A stretch of DNA of 64,000 bases from Pseudomonas fluorescens (GTDB lineage Bacteria; Pseudomonadota; Gammaproteobacteria; Pseudomonadales; Pseudomonadaceae), in NCBI RefSeq assembly GCF_900636825.1, contig NZ_LR134318.1:4832001-4896000 (forward strand), written 5' to 3'. The position numbers were made by a program, and so were the translations under genes. The notes under the pieces were generated by a model, which did no database searches, had not been told where the DNA came from, and saw nothing but the letters and a program-made list of their open reading frames with translations. Shown one piece after another: positions 51,929 through 61,869 of this stretch (its first letter is position 1; every line of letters starts with the position of its first letter).

Positions 51929-52888
51929 TTAACCTCGAGCGTCTTCAACGCTGGCGGCGAGAATCGCCAGAACCAGCTGCTGGAAATCCAGACCGGCAGC
52001 CCGCGCCGCCATCGGCACCAGACTGTGATCGGTCATGCCCGGTGCGGTGTTCACTTCGAGGAACCAGAACTGTCCTTCGGCGTCCTGCATCACGTCCGCC
52101 CTGCCCCAACCGGCAATCCCCAGCGCCTCACAGGCCTTGGCCGTGAGATCCATGAGTTGTTTTTCCTTGGCGGCATCGAGGCCGCAGGGAATCCGATACT
52201 GGGTATCGTTAGCGATGTACTTGGCGTCGTAGTCGTAGAACGTGTGCGGTGTACCCAGGGCGATAGGAGGCAACACCTGGTCACGCAGGGTGGCGATGGT
52301 GAACTCCGGACCTTGAATCCATTGCTCGACCAACACTTGCGAATCGTAGGTACTGGCCGCTTTCCATGCGTCGATCAACTCGGACGCAGAACTCACTTTG
52401 GCCATCCCGATACTTGAACCTTCATGCGCCGGTTTGACGATCAAAGGGAAGCCCAGTTCCGTCGCTGCCGAAATACAATCGGCTTCGCTGCACAGCACGG
52501 CGTGACGCGGCGTCGGAATCCCGAGGCTGTGCCAGACCTGCTTGGTGCGCAGTTTGTCCATGGCCAGCGCCGAGGCAAGAATGCCGCTGCCGGTGTAGGG
52601 GATGCCTGCGCATTCGAGCAGGCCCTGCATGCTGCCGTCTTCACCGCCACGACCGTGAAGGATGATGAACGCACGGTCGATTTTTTCACTCAGCAGACGC
52701 TGCAGAAAATCTTCGCCCACATCGATACCGAACGCGTCCACGCCAGCGCTTTGCAGGGCTTCGAGTACCGCGTTGCCGGATTTCAGCGAAACCTCACGCT
52801 CGGCACTCAGGCCGCCGAACAGCACGGCGACGCGCCCGAAGTCTTTCGGCGCGATCGTGGAGGACAGGTTGGCGTAGGCAGCAGTCAT
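51929..52888 (-). CDS. ddlB: D-alanine-D-alanine ligase DdlB
   Basis: ATP-grasp enzyme that makes the D-Ala-D-Ala dipeptide for MurF. The product is 319 aa with N-terminal RVAVLFGGLSAEREVSLKSG, the ATP-grasp loop FPLIVKPAHEGSSIGM (about residues 149-164) and the C-terminal WFLEVNTAPGMTDHSLVP with metal ligands. It overlaps murC by 4 bp. Confidence 0.97.
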   Translation of the reverse strand: MTAAYANLSSTIAPKDFGRVAVLFGGLSAEREVSLKSGNAVLEALQSAGVDAFGIDVGEDFLQRLLSEKIDRAFIILHGRGGEDGSMQGLLECAGIPYTGSGILASALAMDKLRTKQVWHSLGIPTPRHAVLCSEADCISAATELGFPLIVKPAHEGSSIGMAKVSSASELIDAWKAASTYDSQVLVEQWIQGPEFTIATLRDQVLPPIALGTPHTFYDYDAKYIANDTQYRIPCGLDAAKEKQLMDLTAKACEALGIAGWGRADVMQDAEGQFWFLEVNTAPGMTDHSLVPMAARAAGLDFQQLVLAILAASVEDARG

Positions 52889-54345
52889 TTCAACTTCCCC
52901 TCGACCGACGCCGCCACGGCGCCGGCGAACAATTCACTTTTCAACAGCTTTGGCGCGAGACCGCCGATATCACCGGCGCCCTGGCACAACAGAATGTCGC
53001 CGGCACGCAGCAGCGGCTTGACCAGCGGCGCGAGATCGACGCCACGCTCGATGTAGATCGGATCGAGCTGACCGCGCTGGCGGATGCTGTTGCACAGCTT
53101 GCGGCTGTCGGCGCCAGGGATCGGCTCTTCGCCGGCCGGATAGACTTCCATCAACAAGAGCACGTTGGCATCGGCCAGCACATTGACGAAGTCGTCGTAC
53201 AGATCGCGGGTGCGGCTGTAACGGTGCGGCTGATAAACCATCACCAGACGGCGCTCCGGCCAACCACCGCGCACGGCTTTGATCACGGCAGCGACTTCGG
53301 TCGGGTGGTGACCGTAGTCATCGACCAGCATCACGTGGCCGTCATCCACCGGCAGTTCGCCGTAGACCTGGAAGCGTCGACCCACGCCCTGGAATCCCGA
53401 CAGGCCCTGAACGATGGCTTCATCGCTGACGCCCTCGTCGGTGGCGATGCAGATGGTCGCCAGCGAATTGAGCACGTTGTGGTTGCCGGGCATGTTCACC
53501 GACACCTCCAGCGGTTCGCGATCCGGGCGCAGTACGGTGAAGAAGGTTTGCATGCCTTGCTGGCGCACGTTGATTGCGCGCACGTCAGCGTCTTCGCTGA
53601 AGCCGTAGGTCACGGTCGGACGTTTCACCAGCGGCAGGATTTCACGCACCACCGGATCGTCCAGGCACATCACCGCCAGACCGTAGAACGGCAGGTTGTG
53701 CAGGAACTCGACGAAAGTTTTCTTCAGTTTGTTGAAGTCACCGTCGTAGGTCGCCATGTGATCGGCGTCGATATTCGTGACCACAGCCACCAGCGGTTGC
53801 AGATGCAGGAAGCTTGCATCGCTCTCATCCGCTTCGGCGATCAGGTAACGACTGGTGCCGAGCTGGGCATTGGTGCCCGCAGCATTAAGGCGGCCACCGA
53901 TAACGAAGGTCGGGTCGAGGCCACCGGCAGCGAAAACCGAAGCGATCAGGCTGGTGGTGGTGGTTTTGCCGTGCGTACCGGCGACGGCGATGCCGTGGCG
54001 ATAGCGCATCAGCTCGGCGAGCATTTCCGCACGTGGCACCACTGGAATACGACGCTCAAGCGCGGTCGCGACTTCCGGGTTGGAGGTATTCACCGCGCTC
54101 GACACCACCAGCACGTCGGCGGCAGCGGCGTTCTCGGCACGGTGGCCGATGAAGATATGAGCGCCGAACGATTCAAGACGCTCGGTGACCGGCGAGGCTT
54201 TCAGATCGGAACCGGACACTTCATAGCCCAGGTTCAACAACACCTCGGCGATACCGCACATACCCACGCCGCCGATACCGACGAAGTGGATGCGACGGAT
54301 GCGGCGCATTTCCGGTTGCGGCATGGCTTTCTGATTCTCAACCAT
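52885..54345 (-). CDS. murC: UDP-N-acetylmuramate-L-alanine ligase MurC
   Basis: Adds L-Ala to UDP-MurNAc, first amino acid of the peptidoglycan stem. The product is 486 aa: N-terminal Rossmann domain with HFVGIGGVGMCGIAEVL, ATP loop GTHGKTTTTSL (about residues 122-132) and C-terminal ligase domain. ATG 54345 overlaps the murG stop by 8 bp; an upstream start at 54387 would lie inside murG. Confidence 0.97.
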   Translation of the reverse strand: MVENQKAMPQPEMRRIRRIHFVGIGGVGMCGIAEVLLNLGYEVSGSDLKASPVTERLESFGAHIFIGHRAENAAAADVLVVSSAVNTSNPEVATALERRIPVVPRAEMLAELMRYRHGIAVAGTHGKTTTTSLIASVFAAGGLDPTFVIGGRLNAAGTNAQLGTSRYLIAEADESDASFLHLQPLVAVVTNIDADHMATYDGDFNKLKKTFVEFLHNLPFYGLAVMCLDDPVVREILPLVKRPTVTYGFSEDADVRAINVRQQGMQTFFTVLRPDREPLEVSVNMPGNHNVLNSLATICIATDEGVSDEAIVQGLSGFQGVGRRFQVYGELPVDDGHVMLVDDYGHHPTEVAAVIKAVRGGWPERRLVMVYQPHRYSRTRDLYDDFVNVLADANVLLLMEVYPAGEEPIPGADSRKLCNSIRQRGQLDPIYIERGVDLAPLVKPLLRAGDILLCQGAGDIGGLAPKLLKSELFAGAVAASVEGKLK

Positions 54346-55408
54346 GGGCCACCTCCAGACAGGTATCGACCACGCTACGGGTGGCATCGGGTTTCGCCAG
54401 TCGGCGGGCCGCTTGGGCCATTGCTTCGAGTCGTTGCGGTTGCATCAAGACCTCTGTCAGGCGCGCGGCAAGGTCCGCAGCACCAGTCGTTCTTTGTGGC
54501 ATCAGGAAGGCAGCGCCTTCACGGGCCAAATAATCGGCATTGCGGGTCTGGTGATCGTCGATCGCGTGGGGCAAAGGCACCAGCATCGAGGGCAGACCGG
54601 CGGCAGCCAGCTCACTGATGGTCAACGCGCCTGCGCGGCACACCACCAGGTCGGCCCAGCCATAGGCCTGGGCCATGTCTTTGATGAACGGCTGCACCTG
54701 CGCATCCACGCCAGCGGCGCGATAGCGCTCGGCAGTCACTTCATCGTGGTTTCTGCCGGCCTGATGAAACACTTCCGGGCGCAAATCGGCAGCGACTTGG
54801 GCCAGGGCTTCAGGCAGTAATTTGTTCAACGGTTCTGCGCCCAGGCTTCCGCCGAGGATCAGCAAACGCGCTTTGCGCCCGGCCAGCGCCGGTCGCAATG
54901 TGTCGAGAAATAGCTCGCTGCGCACCGGATTTCCGGTGGTGCGGCGGGCGTCCGACAGAGTAAAGGTGTCGGGGAAGGCTTCACACACTCGGGCGGCGAA
55001 CGGCACCAGCAACCGATTGGCGGTGCCGGCGACAGCGTTCTGCTCGTGAACGATCACCGGCACGCCGGCCAGTTTCGCAGCGAGGCCGCCGGGACCGGTC
55101 ACATAACCACCGAAGCCGACCACACACACCGGTTTCAGCTGACGGATGATCGCCCGCGCCTGCCAGACCGATTTCAGCAGCATGAACGGCGCCTTGAGCA
55201 GCGACAGCTTGCCCTTGCCACGCAGACCGCTGGCGTTGATCCGGTGCAATTCAAGACCCGCCGCCGGCACCAGATCGTTTTCGATCCCGCGTGGCGTGCC
55301 GAGCCAGTGCACGGTGTAGCCGCGCGCCTGAAACTCGCGGGCACAGGCCAGCGCCGGGAACACGTGGCCGCCGGTACCGCCGGCCATGATCAATACGTTA
55401 GCGCCCAT
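54338..55408 (-). CDS. murG: UDP-GlcNAc transferase MurG
   Basis: Membrane-associated GT-B glycosyltransferase that adds GlcNAc to lipid I, giving lipid II. The product is 356 aa with the N-terminal glycine loop MAGGTGGHVFPALA, the middle segment GFGGYVTGPGGLAAKLAGVP, and the C-terminal donor-binding segment VVCRAGALTISELAAAGLPS. ATG 55408 overlaps ftsW by 11 bp. Confidence 0.97.
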   Translation of the reverse strand: MGANVLIMAGGTGGHVFPALACAREFQARGYTVHWLGTPRGIENDLVPAAGLELHRINASGLRGKGKLSLLKAPFMLLKSVWQARAIIRQLKPVCVVGFGGYVTGPGGLAAKLAGVPVIVHEQNAVAGTANRLLVPFAARVCEAFPDTFTLSDARRTTGNPVRSELFLDTLRPALAGRKARLLILGGSLGAEPLNKLLPEALAQVAADLRPEVFHQAGRNHDEVTAERYRAAGVDAQVQPFIKDMAQAYGWADLVVCRAGALTISELAAAGLPSMLVPLPHAIDDHQTRNADYLAREGAAFLMPQRTTGAADLAARLTEVLMQPQRLEAMAQAARRLAKPDATRSVVDTCLEVAHG

Positions 55409-56615
55409 GATTCGGCTCCTCGGCGAAGTCGCTCTCATGGAATTCCATCTCTTCGCTGCCCAGGTGGGTTCGACTCTCCCACTCGATGCGCAGCAACAAG
55501 CCCAGGCAGGCGCAGCAAATCACCAACGAACTGCCGCCGTAACTGAGGAACGGCAAAGTCAGACCCTTGGTCGGCAGCAGGCCGACGTTCACGCCGATGT
55601 TGATCAGGAACTGACCAATCCACAGGAAGGACAAACCGTAAGCCACGTAAGCGGCGAAGAACTGTTTGGCCTTCTCCGCCCACAGGCCGATGTACATGCC
55701 GCGAATACATACGAAGACGAACAGCGCGACGGTGCACAGCGAGCCGACCGCACCCAGTTCTTCGGCGAGTACCGAGAACACGAAGTCGGTGTGCGCCTCC
55801 GGCAGGTAGAACTGCTTCTGCACGCTATTGCCGAGGCCGACGCCGAGCCATTCGCCGCGACCGAACGCGATCAACGCTTGCGACAGTTGATAACCGGCGC
55901 CGAACTGGTCGGCCCACGGGTCGGCGAAGTTGGTCAGACGCGCCATTCGATACGGCTGCATCTGGATCAACAGCACCACCGCGCCGACCGCCAGCACCAC
56001 CATCAGCGAGAAACGGAACAGCCCGACCCCGCCAAGAAACAGCATCGCCGCCGCCGCGCCCATCATCACGACAGTTGCGCCGAAGTCTGGCTCCATCAGC
56101 AGCAGACCGGCCATTGGCAGCAGCACGATGAACGGCTTGAAGAAACCCATCCAGCTCTCGCGCACTTCTTTCTGGCGACGCACCAGATAACCGGCGAGGT
56201 AGATCACCACGAACACCTTGGCGATTTCCGAAGGCTGCACGTTGAAGAAGCTGAAGCCGATCCAGCGCATCGAACCGTTCACTTCGCGACCAATGCCCGG
56301 GATGATCACCATCACCAGCAGGCCAAACGCACCGATCAGCATCATCCAGCCGAGGCGCTGCCAAGTGGCGATCGGGATCATCATGGTGACAATGCACGCG
56401 CCCAGACCCAGCACCACATAGATAAGGTGGCGAATCATGTAATACAGCGGACTGCCCGACTGCGCTGCCGCCACTTCCGTGGACGCCGAGGCAATCATGA
56501 TCAAGCCGAGGCCGAGCAGCGCCAGGCAACCGGCGAGCATCGGGAAATCGAGGTCGATGCCACGCCCGGTGATCAGCGGCGACGGGTACGGCTTGATGAT
56601 GTTTCTCAGGTTCAT
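55398..56615 (-). CDS. ftsW: SEDS protein FtsW
   Basis: Lipid II polymerase of the division septum, partner of FtsI. The product is 405 aa with ten TM helices. The SEDS signature is conserved, including GAGYQLSQALIAFGRGEWLGVGLG (written as GAGYQLSQALIAFGRG then EWLGVGLG) and the C-terminal LTLPFLSYGGSSL. It overlaps murD by 4 bp. Confidence 0.97.
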   Translation of the reverse strand: MNLRNIIKPYPSPLITGRGIDLDFPMLAGCLALLGLGLIMIASASTEVAAAQSGSPLYYMIRHLIYVVLGLGACIVTMMIPIATWQRLGWMMLIGAFGLLVMVIIPGIGREVNGSMRWIGFSFFNVQPSEIAKVFVVIYLAGYLVRRQKEVRESWMGFFKPFIVLLPMAGLLLMEPDFGATVVMMGAAAAMLFLGGVGLFRFSLMVVLAVGAVVLLIQMQPYRMARLTNFADPWADQFGAGYQLSQALIAFGRGEWLGVGLGNSVQKQFYLPEAHTDFVFSVLAEELGAVGSLCTVALFVFVCIRGMYIGLWAEKAKQFFAAYVAYGLSFLWIGQFLINIGVNVGLLPTKGLTLPFLSYGGSSLVICCACLGLLLRIEWESRTHLGSEEMEFHESDFAEEPNHGR

Positions 56616-57958
56616 GCCAGTTCCTCCACTGCGCGGACGAACTGGTGACCACGGTCTTCATAATTCTTGAACATGTCAAAACTGGCGCAGGCCGGCGACA
56701 GCAGCACCACGTCACCCGCTTGCGCGACGGCGCGGCATTGCGCGACGGCGTCGACCAGCGAGGTGGCGCGAATCAATGGCACGGCGTCGCCGATGGCCTC
56801 ACCGATCTTGTCGGAGTCGCGGCCCATCAGCACCACGGCGCGACAGTTGGCCGCCACCGGATCGCGTAGATCATTGAATTCGGCGCCCTTGCCATCGCCG
56901 CCAGCGATCAGAATGACCTTGCCGTCGATGTCCGCGCCCAAGCCTTCGATAGCCGCAAGAGCGGCGCCGACGTTGGTCGCTTTGGAATCGTTGTAATAAG
57001 CCACGCCGTCGAGATCACGCACCCACTGGCAGCGATGTTCGAGGCCGGCGAACGTACGCAACGCCGAAAGCATGGCGTCGAACGGCAGGCCGACGGCGTG
57101 ACCCAGAGCCAATGCTGCGAGGGCGTTGGACTGATTGTGTGCGCCGCGAATCTTCAGCTCACGCACCGGCATCAGGTTCTGGAATTCAAAGGCCAGATAC
57201 TTCTCGCCGTCTTCTTCGCGGATACCGAACGCCTTGAAATCCGGCTTGGTCAGGCCGAACGTCCAGCAAGGCTGGCCTTCGCCGATCAATGGACGGCTCA
57301 GGGCATCCTGACGGTTGACCACAAACTGCTTCGCGCCGCGGAAGATCCGGTGCTTGGCCAAGTGATAAGCCGGCAGACCGCTGTAGCGATCCATGTGGTC
57401 TTCGCTGATGTTCAACACGGTGGCGACTTCGGCGTTGAGCTGGTCGGTGGTTTCCAGTTGGAAACTCGACAGTTCCATCACATACAGCTCGACGTCATCG
57501 CTGAGCAGATCCAGCGCCGGGGTGCCGAGGTTGCCGCCAACAGCGACGCGCTTGCCGGCCGCAGCGGCCATCTCGCCAACCAGCGTGGTGACGGTGCTTT
57601 TCGCGTTGGAACCGGTGATCGCGACGATCGGCGCCCGCGCATTACGCGCGAACAGCTCGATGTCGCCGGACAGTTTCACGCCACGGGCCGCGGCGGCTTG
57701 CAGGGCCGGAGTCGCCAGCGCCAGGCCGGGGCTCACGTAGAGCTCGTCGGCACGGCAGAGGAATTCGACGTCCAGCTCGCCACAACGCACTTCCACGTGC
57801 GGATAGTCACGCTTGAGCGTGGCCAGTTCCGGTGGATTTTCCCGCGTATCGGCCACGGCAAACGACGTGCCCCGGTTCGCCAGGAAGCGAACCAGGGACA
57901 TGCCGCTCTTGCCGAGGCCGACAACGATGCGGAAGTGGTCAGAAGCGATCAGAGACAC
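56612..57958 (-). CDS. murD: UDP-MurNAc-L-Ala-D-Glu ligase MurD
   Basis: Adds D-Glu to the stem peptide. The product is 448 aa with the N-terminal VVGLGKSGMSLVRFLANRG, ATP loop ITGSNAKSTVTTLVGEM (about residues 114-130), and DNSKATN-type motif YYNDSKATNVGAAL. It ends 4 bp into ftsW and starts 5 bp after mraY. Confidence 0.97.
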   Translation of the reverse strand: MSLIASDHFRIVVGLGKSGMSLVRFLANRGTSFAVADTRENPPELATLKRDYPHVEVRCGELDVEFLCRADELYVSPGLALATPALQAAAARGVKLSGDIELFARNARAPIVAITGSNAKSTVTTLVGEMAAAAGKRVAVGGNLGTPALDLLSDDVELYVMELSSFQLETTDQLNAEVATVLNISEDHMDRYSGLPAYHLAKHRIFRGAKQFVVNRQDALSRPLIGEGQPCWTFGLTKPDFKAFGIREEDGEKYLAFEFQNLMPVRELKIRGAHNQSNALAALALGHAVGLPFDAMLSALRTFAGLEHRCQWVRDLDGVAYYNDSKATNVGAALAAIEGLGADIDGKVILIAGGDGKGAEFNDLRDPVAANCRAVVLMGRDSDKIGEAIGDAVPLIRATSLVDAVAQCRAVAQAGDVVLLSPACASFDMFKNYEDRGHQFVRAVEELA

Positions 57959-57963
57959 TCGTT

Positions 57964-59046
57964 CTACCTCAGCTTCAGGGTGGCAAGGCCGACCAGGACG
58001 AGAATCACGGTGATGATCCAGAAACGGACGATCACGCGTGGCTCGGGCCAGCCCTTGAGTTCAAAGTGGTGGTGTATCGGTGCCATGCGGAACACACGGC
58101 GACCGGTCAGCTTAAAGGACGCAACCTGAATGACGACTGACAGGGTTTCCATCACGAACACGCCGCCCATGATGAACAGGACGATTTCCTGACGGACGAT
58201 TACCGCGATGGTTCCGAGCGCCGCGCCGAGTGCCAGGGCACCGACGTCGCCCATGAACACTTGCGCTGGATAGGTGTTGAACCAGAGGAAACCGAGACCC
58301 GCACCGATCAGCGCGCCGCAGAACACGATGAGCTCGCCAGCGCCTGGCACGTAAGGAATCAACAGGTATTCGGCAAACTTCACGTTACCCGACAGGTAGC
58401 AGAAAATCCCCAGACCGCCGCCGACCATCACGGTAGGCATGATCGCCAGACCGTCGAGGCCGTCAGTCAGGTTGACCGCGTTGCTCGAACCGACAATCAC
58501 GAAGTAGGTCAGCACGATGAACCCGGCGCCCAGCGGAATGCTGTAATCCTTGAGCATCGGCAGGATCAGCGTGGTTTCCACGGGAGTGGAAGCAGTCATA
58601 TAAAGGAAGATCGCCGCGCCGAGGCCGAACACCGACTGCCAGAAATATTTCCAGCGGCTTGGCAGGCCACGGGAGTTTTTCTCGATGACTTTGCGGTAAT
58701 CGTCGACCCAGCCAATGGCGCCGAACAGCAGGGTCACCAGCAGCACCACCCAGACATAGCGGTTGCTCAGGTCAGCCCAAAGCAGAGTACTGACGCCGAT
58801 GGACGACAGAATCAGCGCGCCGCCCATGGTCGGCGTACCGGATTTGGACAGGTGCGATTGCGGGCCGTCATTGCGCACCGATTGACCGATCTGACGGTTC
58901 TGCAGGGTGCGGATCATCCACGGGCCATAGCACAGCGACAAAACCAGCGCGGTCAGTACACCGAGAATCCCGCGCAGGGTCAGGTACTGAAAGACCGCGA
59001 AGCCTTTGTGGAACTGTTGCAGATACTCCGCTAGCAGCAGCAGCAT
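57964..59046 (-). CDS. mraY: Phospho-MurNAc-pentapeptide translocase MraY
   Basis: Integral membrane enzyme that makes lipid I from UDP-MurNAc-pentapeptide and undecaprenyl phosphate. The product is 360 aa with ten TM helices; conserved GTPTMGG, the Asp-containing IGWVDDYRKV and NAVNLTDGLDGLA motifs, and the C-terminal FRMAPIHHHFELKGW. ATG 59046 shares one base with the murF stop codon (TAATG). Confidence 0.98.
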   Translation of the reverse strand: MLLLLAEYLQQFHKGFAVFQYLTLRGILGVLTALVLSLCYGPWMIRTLQNRQIGQSVRNDGPQSHLSKSGTPTMGGALILSSIGVSTLLWADLSNRYVWVVLLVTLLFGAIGWVDDYRKVIEKNSRGLPSRWKYFWQSVFGLGAAIFLYMTASTPVETTLILPMLKDYSIPLGAGFIVLTYFVIVGSSNAVNLTDGLDGLAIMPTVMVGGGLGIFCYLSGNVKFAEYLLIPYVPGAGELIVFCGALIGAGLGFLWFNTYPAQVFMGDVGALALGAALGTIAVIVRQEIVLFIMGGVFVMETLSVVIQVASFKLTGRRVFRMAPIHHHFELKGWPEPRVIVRFWIITVILVLVGLATLKLR

Positions 59047-60413
59047 TAATGTTTCTCCAGACTGGACCCGCACAGAGCCGCAACGATGTTTTCCATCGCT
59101 GCACTGCGCGAACCCTTGATCAAAATGGTGGTGTTTGTGTCCTGCTCGGCGGCGAGGGCCTGGATCAGTTCGGCATGTGTGCCGAAGTGCTGCGCCTGCT
59201 CACCGAAAGCGTTGACGGCGTGGACCATGTTCGGCCCGACGGCGTACAGCGCGGAAACTTTGCCCCGGGCGTATTCGCCCACGTCGCGGTGCCCCTGCTC
59301 CGCCCAGTCGCCCAACTCGCCGATATCCCCGAGCACCAGAACGGTGCGGCCGGAAAAGCCGGCGAGTATATCAACGGCCGCGCACATCGAGGTGGGGTTT
59401 GCGTTGTAGGTGTCATCGATCACGCGCATGCCGTTTTGCGCCAGTTGCGCGACAGTGCGGCCCTTGACCGGTTGCACGGCGCCAAGCCCGGTGGCGATGC
59501 CGAACAGCGACACGCCCAAAGCGTGAGCAGCAGCGGCGGCGGCCATGGCATTGGCGACGTTGTGGGTGCCGAGCAAATTGAGTTGCACGCGCTCACTGCC
59601 TTCAGGCGTGTGCAGGTTGAATGCCGGGCAGCCCCGGGCATCAGTGGCCAGATCGCTGGCGTAGAAGTCTGCCTGAGTGTTGCTCAGGGCGAAGGTCAGC
59701 ACTTGACGCCCGGCGGCGCGGGTTTTCCAGATAGCGAAAGCTTTGTCATCGAGGTTGAGCACGGCGATGCCATCGGCCGCCAAGCCTTCGATGATTTCGC
59801 CTTTGGCTTCGACGATTTTTTCCGGGCCACCGAACTCACCGACGTGAGCGGTACCGGCATTGTTCAGGATCGCTACGTGTGGCTTGGTCAGCCCGACGGT
59901 GTAAGCGATTTCACCGAGACGCGAAGCGCCCAGTTCAATCACGGCCGAGGTGTGTTCCGGCGCCAGTTCGATCAGGGTCAGCGGCACGCCGAGATCATTG
60001 TTCAGGTTGCCACGGGTCGCCAGTACCGGGCCGCGCGTGCGCAGGACGCTCGCGAGCATTTCCTTGACCGTGGTCTTGCCGCTGGAACCGGTCACCGCTG
60101 CCACGGGCTGAGTGAACGCGGCACGGTTCAAGGCACCCAGTTGGCCGAGGGCCTGACGAGTGTCCTTGACCAGCAATTGCGGCAACGTGCTGTCGGCGAC
60201 TTCATGCTCGACCAGCGCTGCTACGGCGCCTTTGCCGGCGACGTCATTCAGATAATCATGACCGTCGAAGCGCGGGCCGGTCAGGGCGATGAACAGTTGA
60301 CCGGGCTGGATCGCGCGGCTGTCGATGCTGACGCCATTGAAACTGGCGTCGTCGCCGATCAGTCGGGCGTCGAGGGCATTGAGCAGTTCGCTGAGCGTGA
60401 GAACCTTAAGCAT
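59046..60413 (-). CDS. murF: UDP-MurNAc-tripeptide-D-Ala-D-Ala ligase MurF
   Basis: Adds D-Ala-D-Ala to complete the UDP-MurNAc-pentapeptide. The product is 455 aa with ATP loop AVTGSSGKTTVKEML (about residues 105-119), and the ADNYNANP-type motif VIDDTYNANPTSM. It overlaps murE by 8 bp and mraY by 1 bp. Confidence 0.97.
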   Translation of the reverse strand: MLKVLTLSELLNALDARLIGDDASFNGVSIDSRAIQPGQLFIALTGPRFDGHDYLNDVAGKGAVAALVEHEVADSTLPQLLVKDTRQALGQLGALNRAAFTQPVAAVTGSSGKTTVKEMLASVLRTRGPVLATRGNLNNDLGVPLTLIELAPEHTSAVIELGASRLGEIAYTVGLTKPHVAILNNAGTAHVGEFGGPEKIVEAKGEIIEGLAADGIAVLNLDDKAFAIWKTRAAGRQVLTFALSNTQADFYASDLATDARGCPAFNLHTPEGSERVQLNLLGTHNVANAMAAAAAAHALGVSLFGIATGLGAVQPVKGRTVAQLAQNGMRVIDDTYNANPTSMCAAVDILAGFSGRTVLVLGDIGELGDWAEQGHRDVGEYARGKVSALYAVGPNMVHAVNAFGEQAQHFGTHAELIQALAAEQDTNTTILIKGSRSAAMENIVAALCGSSLEKH

Positions 60414-61869
60414 GGGCCACCTCCCAAGCGGTCAGGGCATGATCGGCCTCGACCAGATCGGAAAACGCATGGCGCACGCCGTTGATTTCCTGATAGTCCT
60501 CGTGACCTTTGCCGGCGAGGACAATCACGTCGTCAGCGGTCGCACCGGCAATCAATTGCGCGATGGCCTGGCCGCGACCGGCGACGAAGGTGACTTTATC
60601 CACAGCGGAAAAACCGGCGCGGATGTCGTCGAAAATCACCGTAGGATCTTCGGTGCGCGGGTTGTCGTCGGTGACTAGCACCTGATCGGCCAGACGCTCG
60701 ACCACTTCGGCCATCAACGGACGCTTGCCGCGATCACGGTCGCCGCCGCAGCCGAACAGGCACAGCAGTCGGCCTTTGACGTGCGGACGCAATGCAGTGA
60801 GAACTTTTTCCAGCGCATCCGGGGTGTGGGCGTAATCGACCACCACCAGCGGTTGCGTGCCGCCACCGAGACGCTGCATGCGCCCGGCCGGGCCTTCAAG
60901 CTTCGGCAGCACCTTGAGAATTTCGTCGAGGGCGTAATCCAGCCCGAGCAAGGCGCCGACTGCCGCCAGTACGTTGCTCAGGTTGAAGCGCCCGAGCAAT
61001 GTGCTGCGCAGATGATGCTCGCCCTGCGGCGTGACCAGCGTGGCGCGCACGCCATGGTCGTCGAACTGGGCTTCGCGGCAAAACAGATATGCGCTGCTGT
61101 CGAGCAGGCTGTAGGTGATCAGCCGCGACTCGCGTTTTTCCGCCGCCAGTTGCCGGCCGAACTCGTCGTCGAGGTTAACCACACGGCACTTCAGATCATT
61201 CCAGGCGAACAGCTTGGCCTTGGCCTCGGCGTACGCCTGCATGGTGCCGTGGTAATCGAGGTGATCGCGGGACAGGTTAGTCATCACCGCCACGTCGAAC
61301 GCCAGCGCAGTGACGCGGCCCTGATCCAGACCGTGAGACGAGACTTCCATGGCCACGGCTTTAGCGCCGGCCTTTTTCAGGTCGCCCAGCGTCGCTTGCA
61401 CCGCGATCGGATTCGGCGTGGTGTGCAGGCCGCTTTCCAGTGCGCCATAGAACCCGGAACCCAGGGTGCCCACGATGCCGCAATGCTGGCCGAGCAGGTC
61501 CAGCGCCTGTGCGACCAATTGGGTCACGCTGGTCTTGCCGTTGGTGCCGGTGACGCCGATCAGGTTCAGGTGATGACTCGGTTCACCGTAAAAACGCCCG
61601 GCGATGTGCGACAGCTGCGCCGCCAGACCCTTGACCGGAATCAGCGGCACGTCAGTGATCGGCAGCACGGTTGCGCCTTCGACTTCATACGCCACGGCAG
61701 CGGCACCGCGTTGCAAGGCATCGGCAATGTGCGCACGGCCATCGAACTTTCCGCCGGGCACTGCAAGAAACAAGTCACCGGCGCGCACGTTGCGGCTGTC
61801 CAGCGCCAATTCACGGATCAACAGATCGTGGCCGGCGTGGGGGAATATCTTGTTCAGACTTAATGACAT
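60406..61869 (-). CDS. murE: UDP-MurNAc-L-Ala-D-Glu meso-diaminopimelate ligase MurE
   Basis: Adds the third stem residue. The product is 487 aa with ATP loop GVTGTNGKTSVTQLV, and the substrate-specificity motif TDDNPRTEDP (DNPR), typical of meso-diaminopimelate-using MurE enzymes. Its start shares one base with the ftsI stop. Confidence 0.97.
   Translation of the reverse strand: MSLSLNKIFPHAGHDLLIRELALDSRNVRAGDLFLAVPGGKFDGRAHIADALQRGAAAVAYEVEGATVLPITDVPLIPVKGLAAQLSHIAGRFYGEPSHHLNLIGVTGTNGKTSVTQLVAQALDLLGQHCGIVGTLGSGFYGALESGLHTTPNPIAVQATLGDLKKAGAKAVAMEVSSHGLDQGRVTALAFDVAVMTNLSRDHLDYHGTMQAYAEAKAKLFAWNDLKCRVVNLDDEFGRQLAAEKRESRLITYSLLDSSAYLFCREAQFDDHGVRATLVTPQGEHHLRSTLLGRFNLSNVLAAVGALLGLDYALDEILKVLPKLEGPAGRMQRLGGGTQPLVVVDYAHTPDALEKVLTALRPHVKGRLLCLFGCGGDRDRGKRPLMAEVVERLADQVLVTDDNPRTEDPTVIFDDIRAGFSAVDKVTFVAGRGQAIAQLIAGATADDVIVLAGKGHEDYQEINGVRHAFSDLVEADHALTAWEVAHA

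Noticed and set aside
49795..52146. 783-codon plus-strand open frame opposite ftsA and ftsQ
   Set aside because: A shadow frame produced by GC-biased codon use of the dcw genes; no domain is visible and it runs antisense across three well-supported genes.
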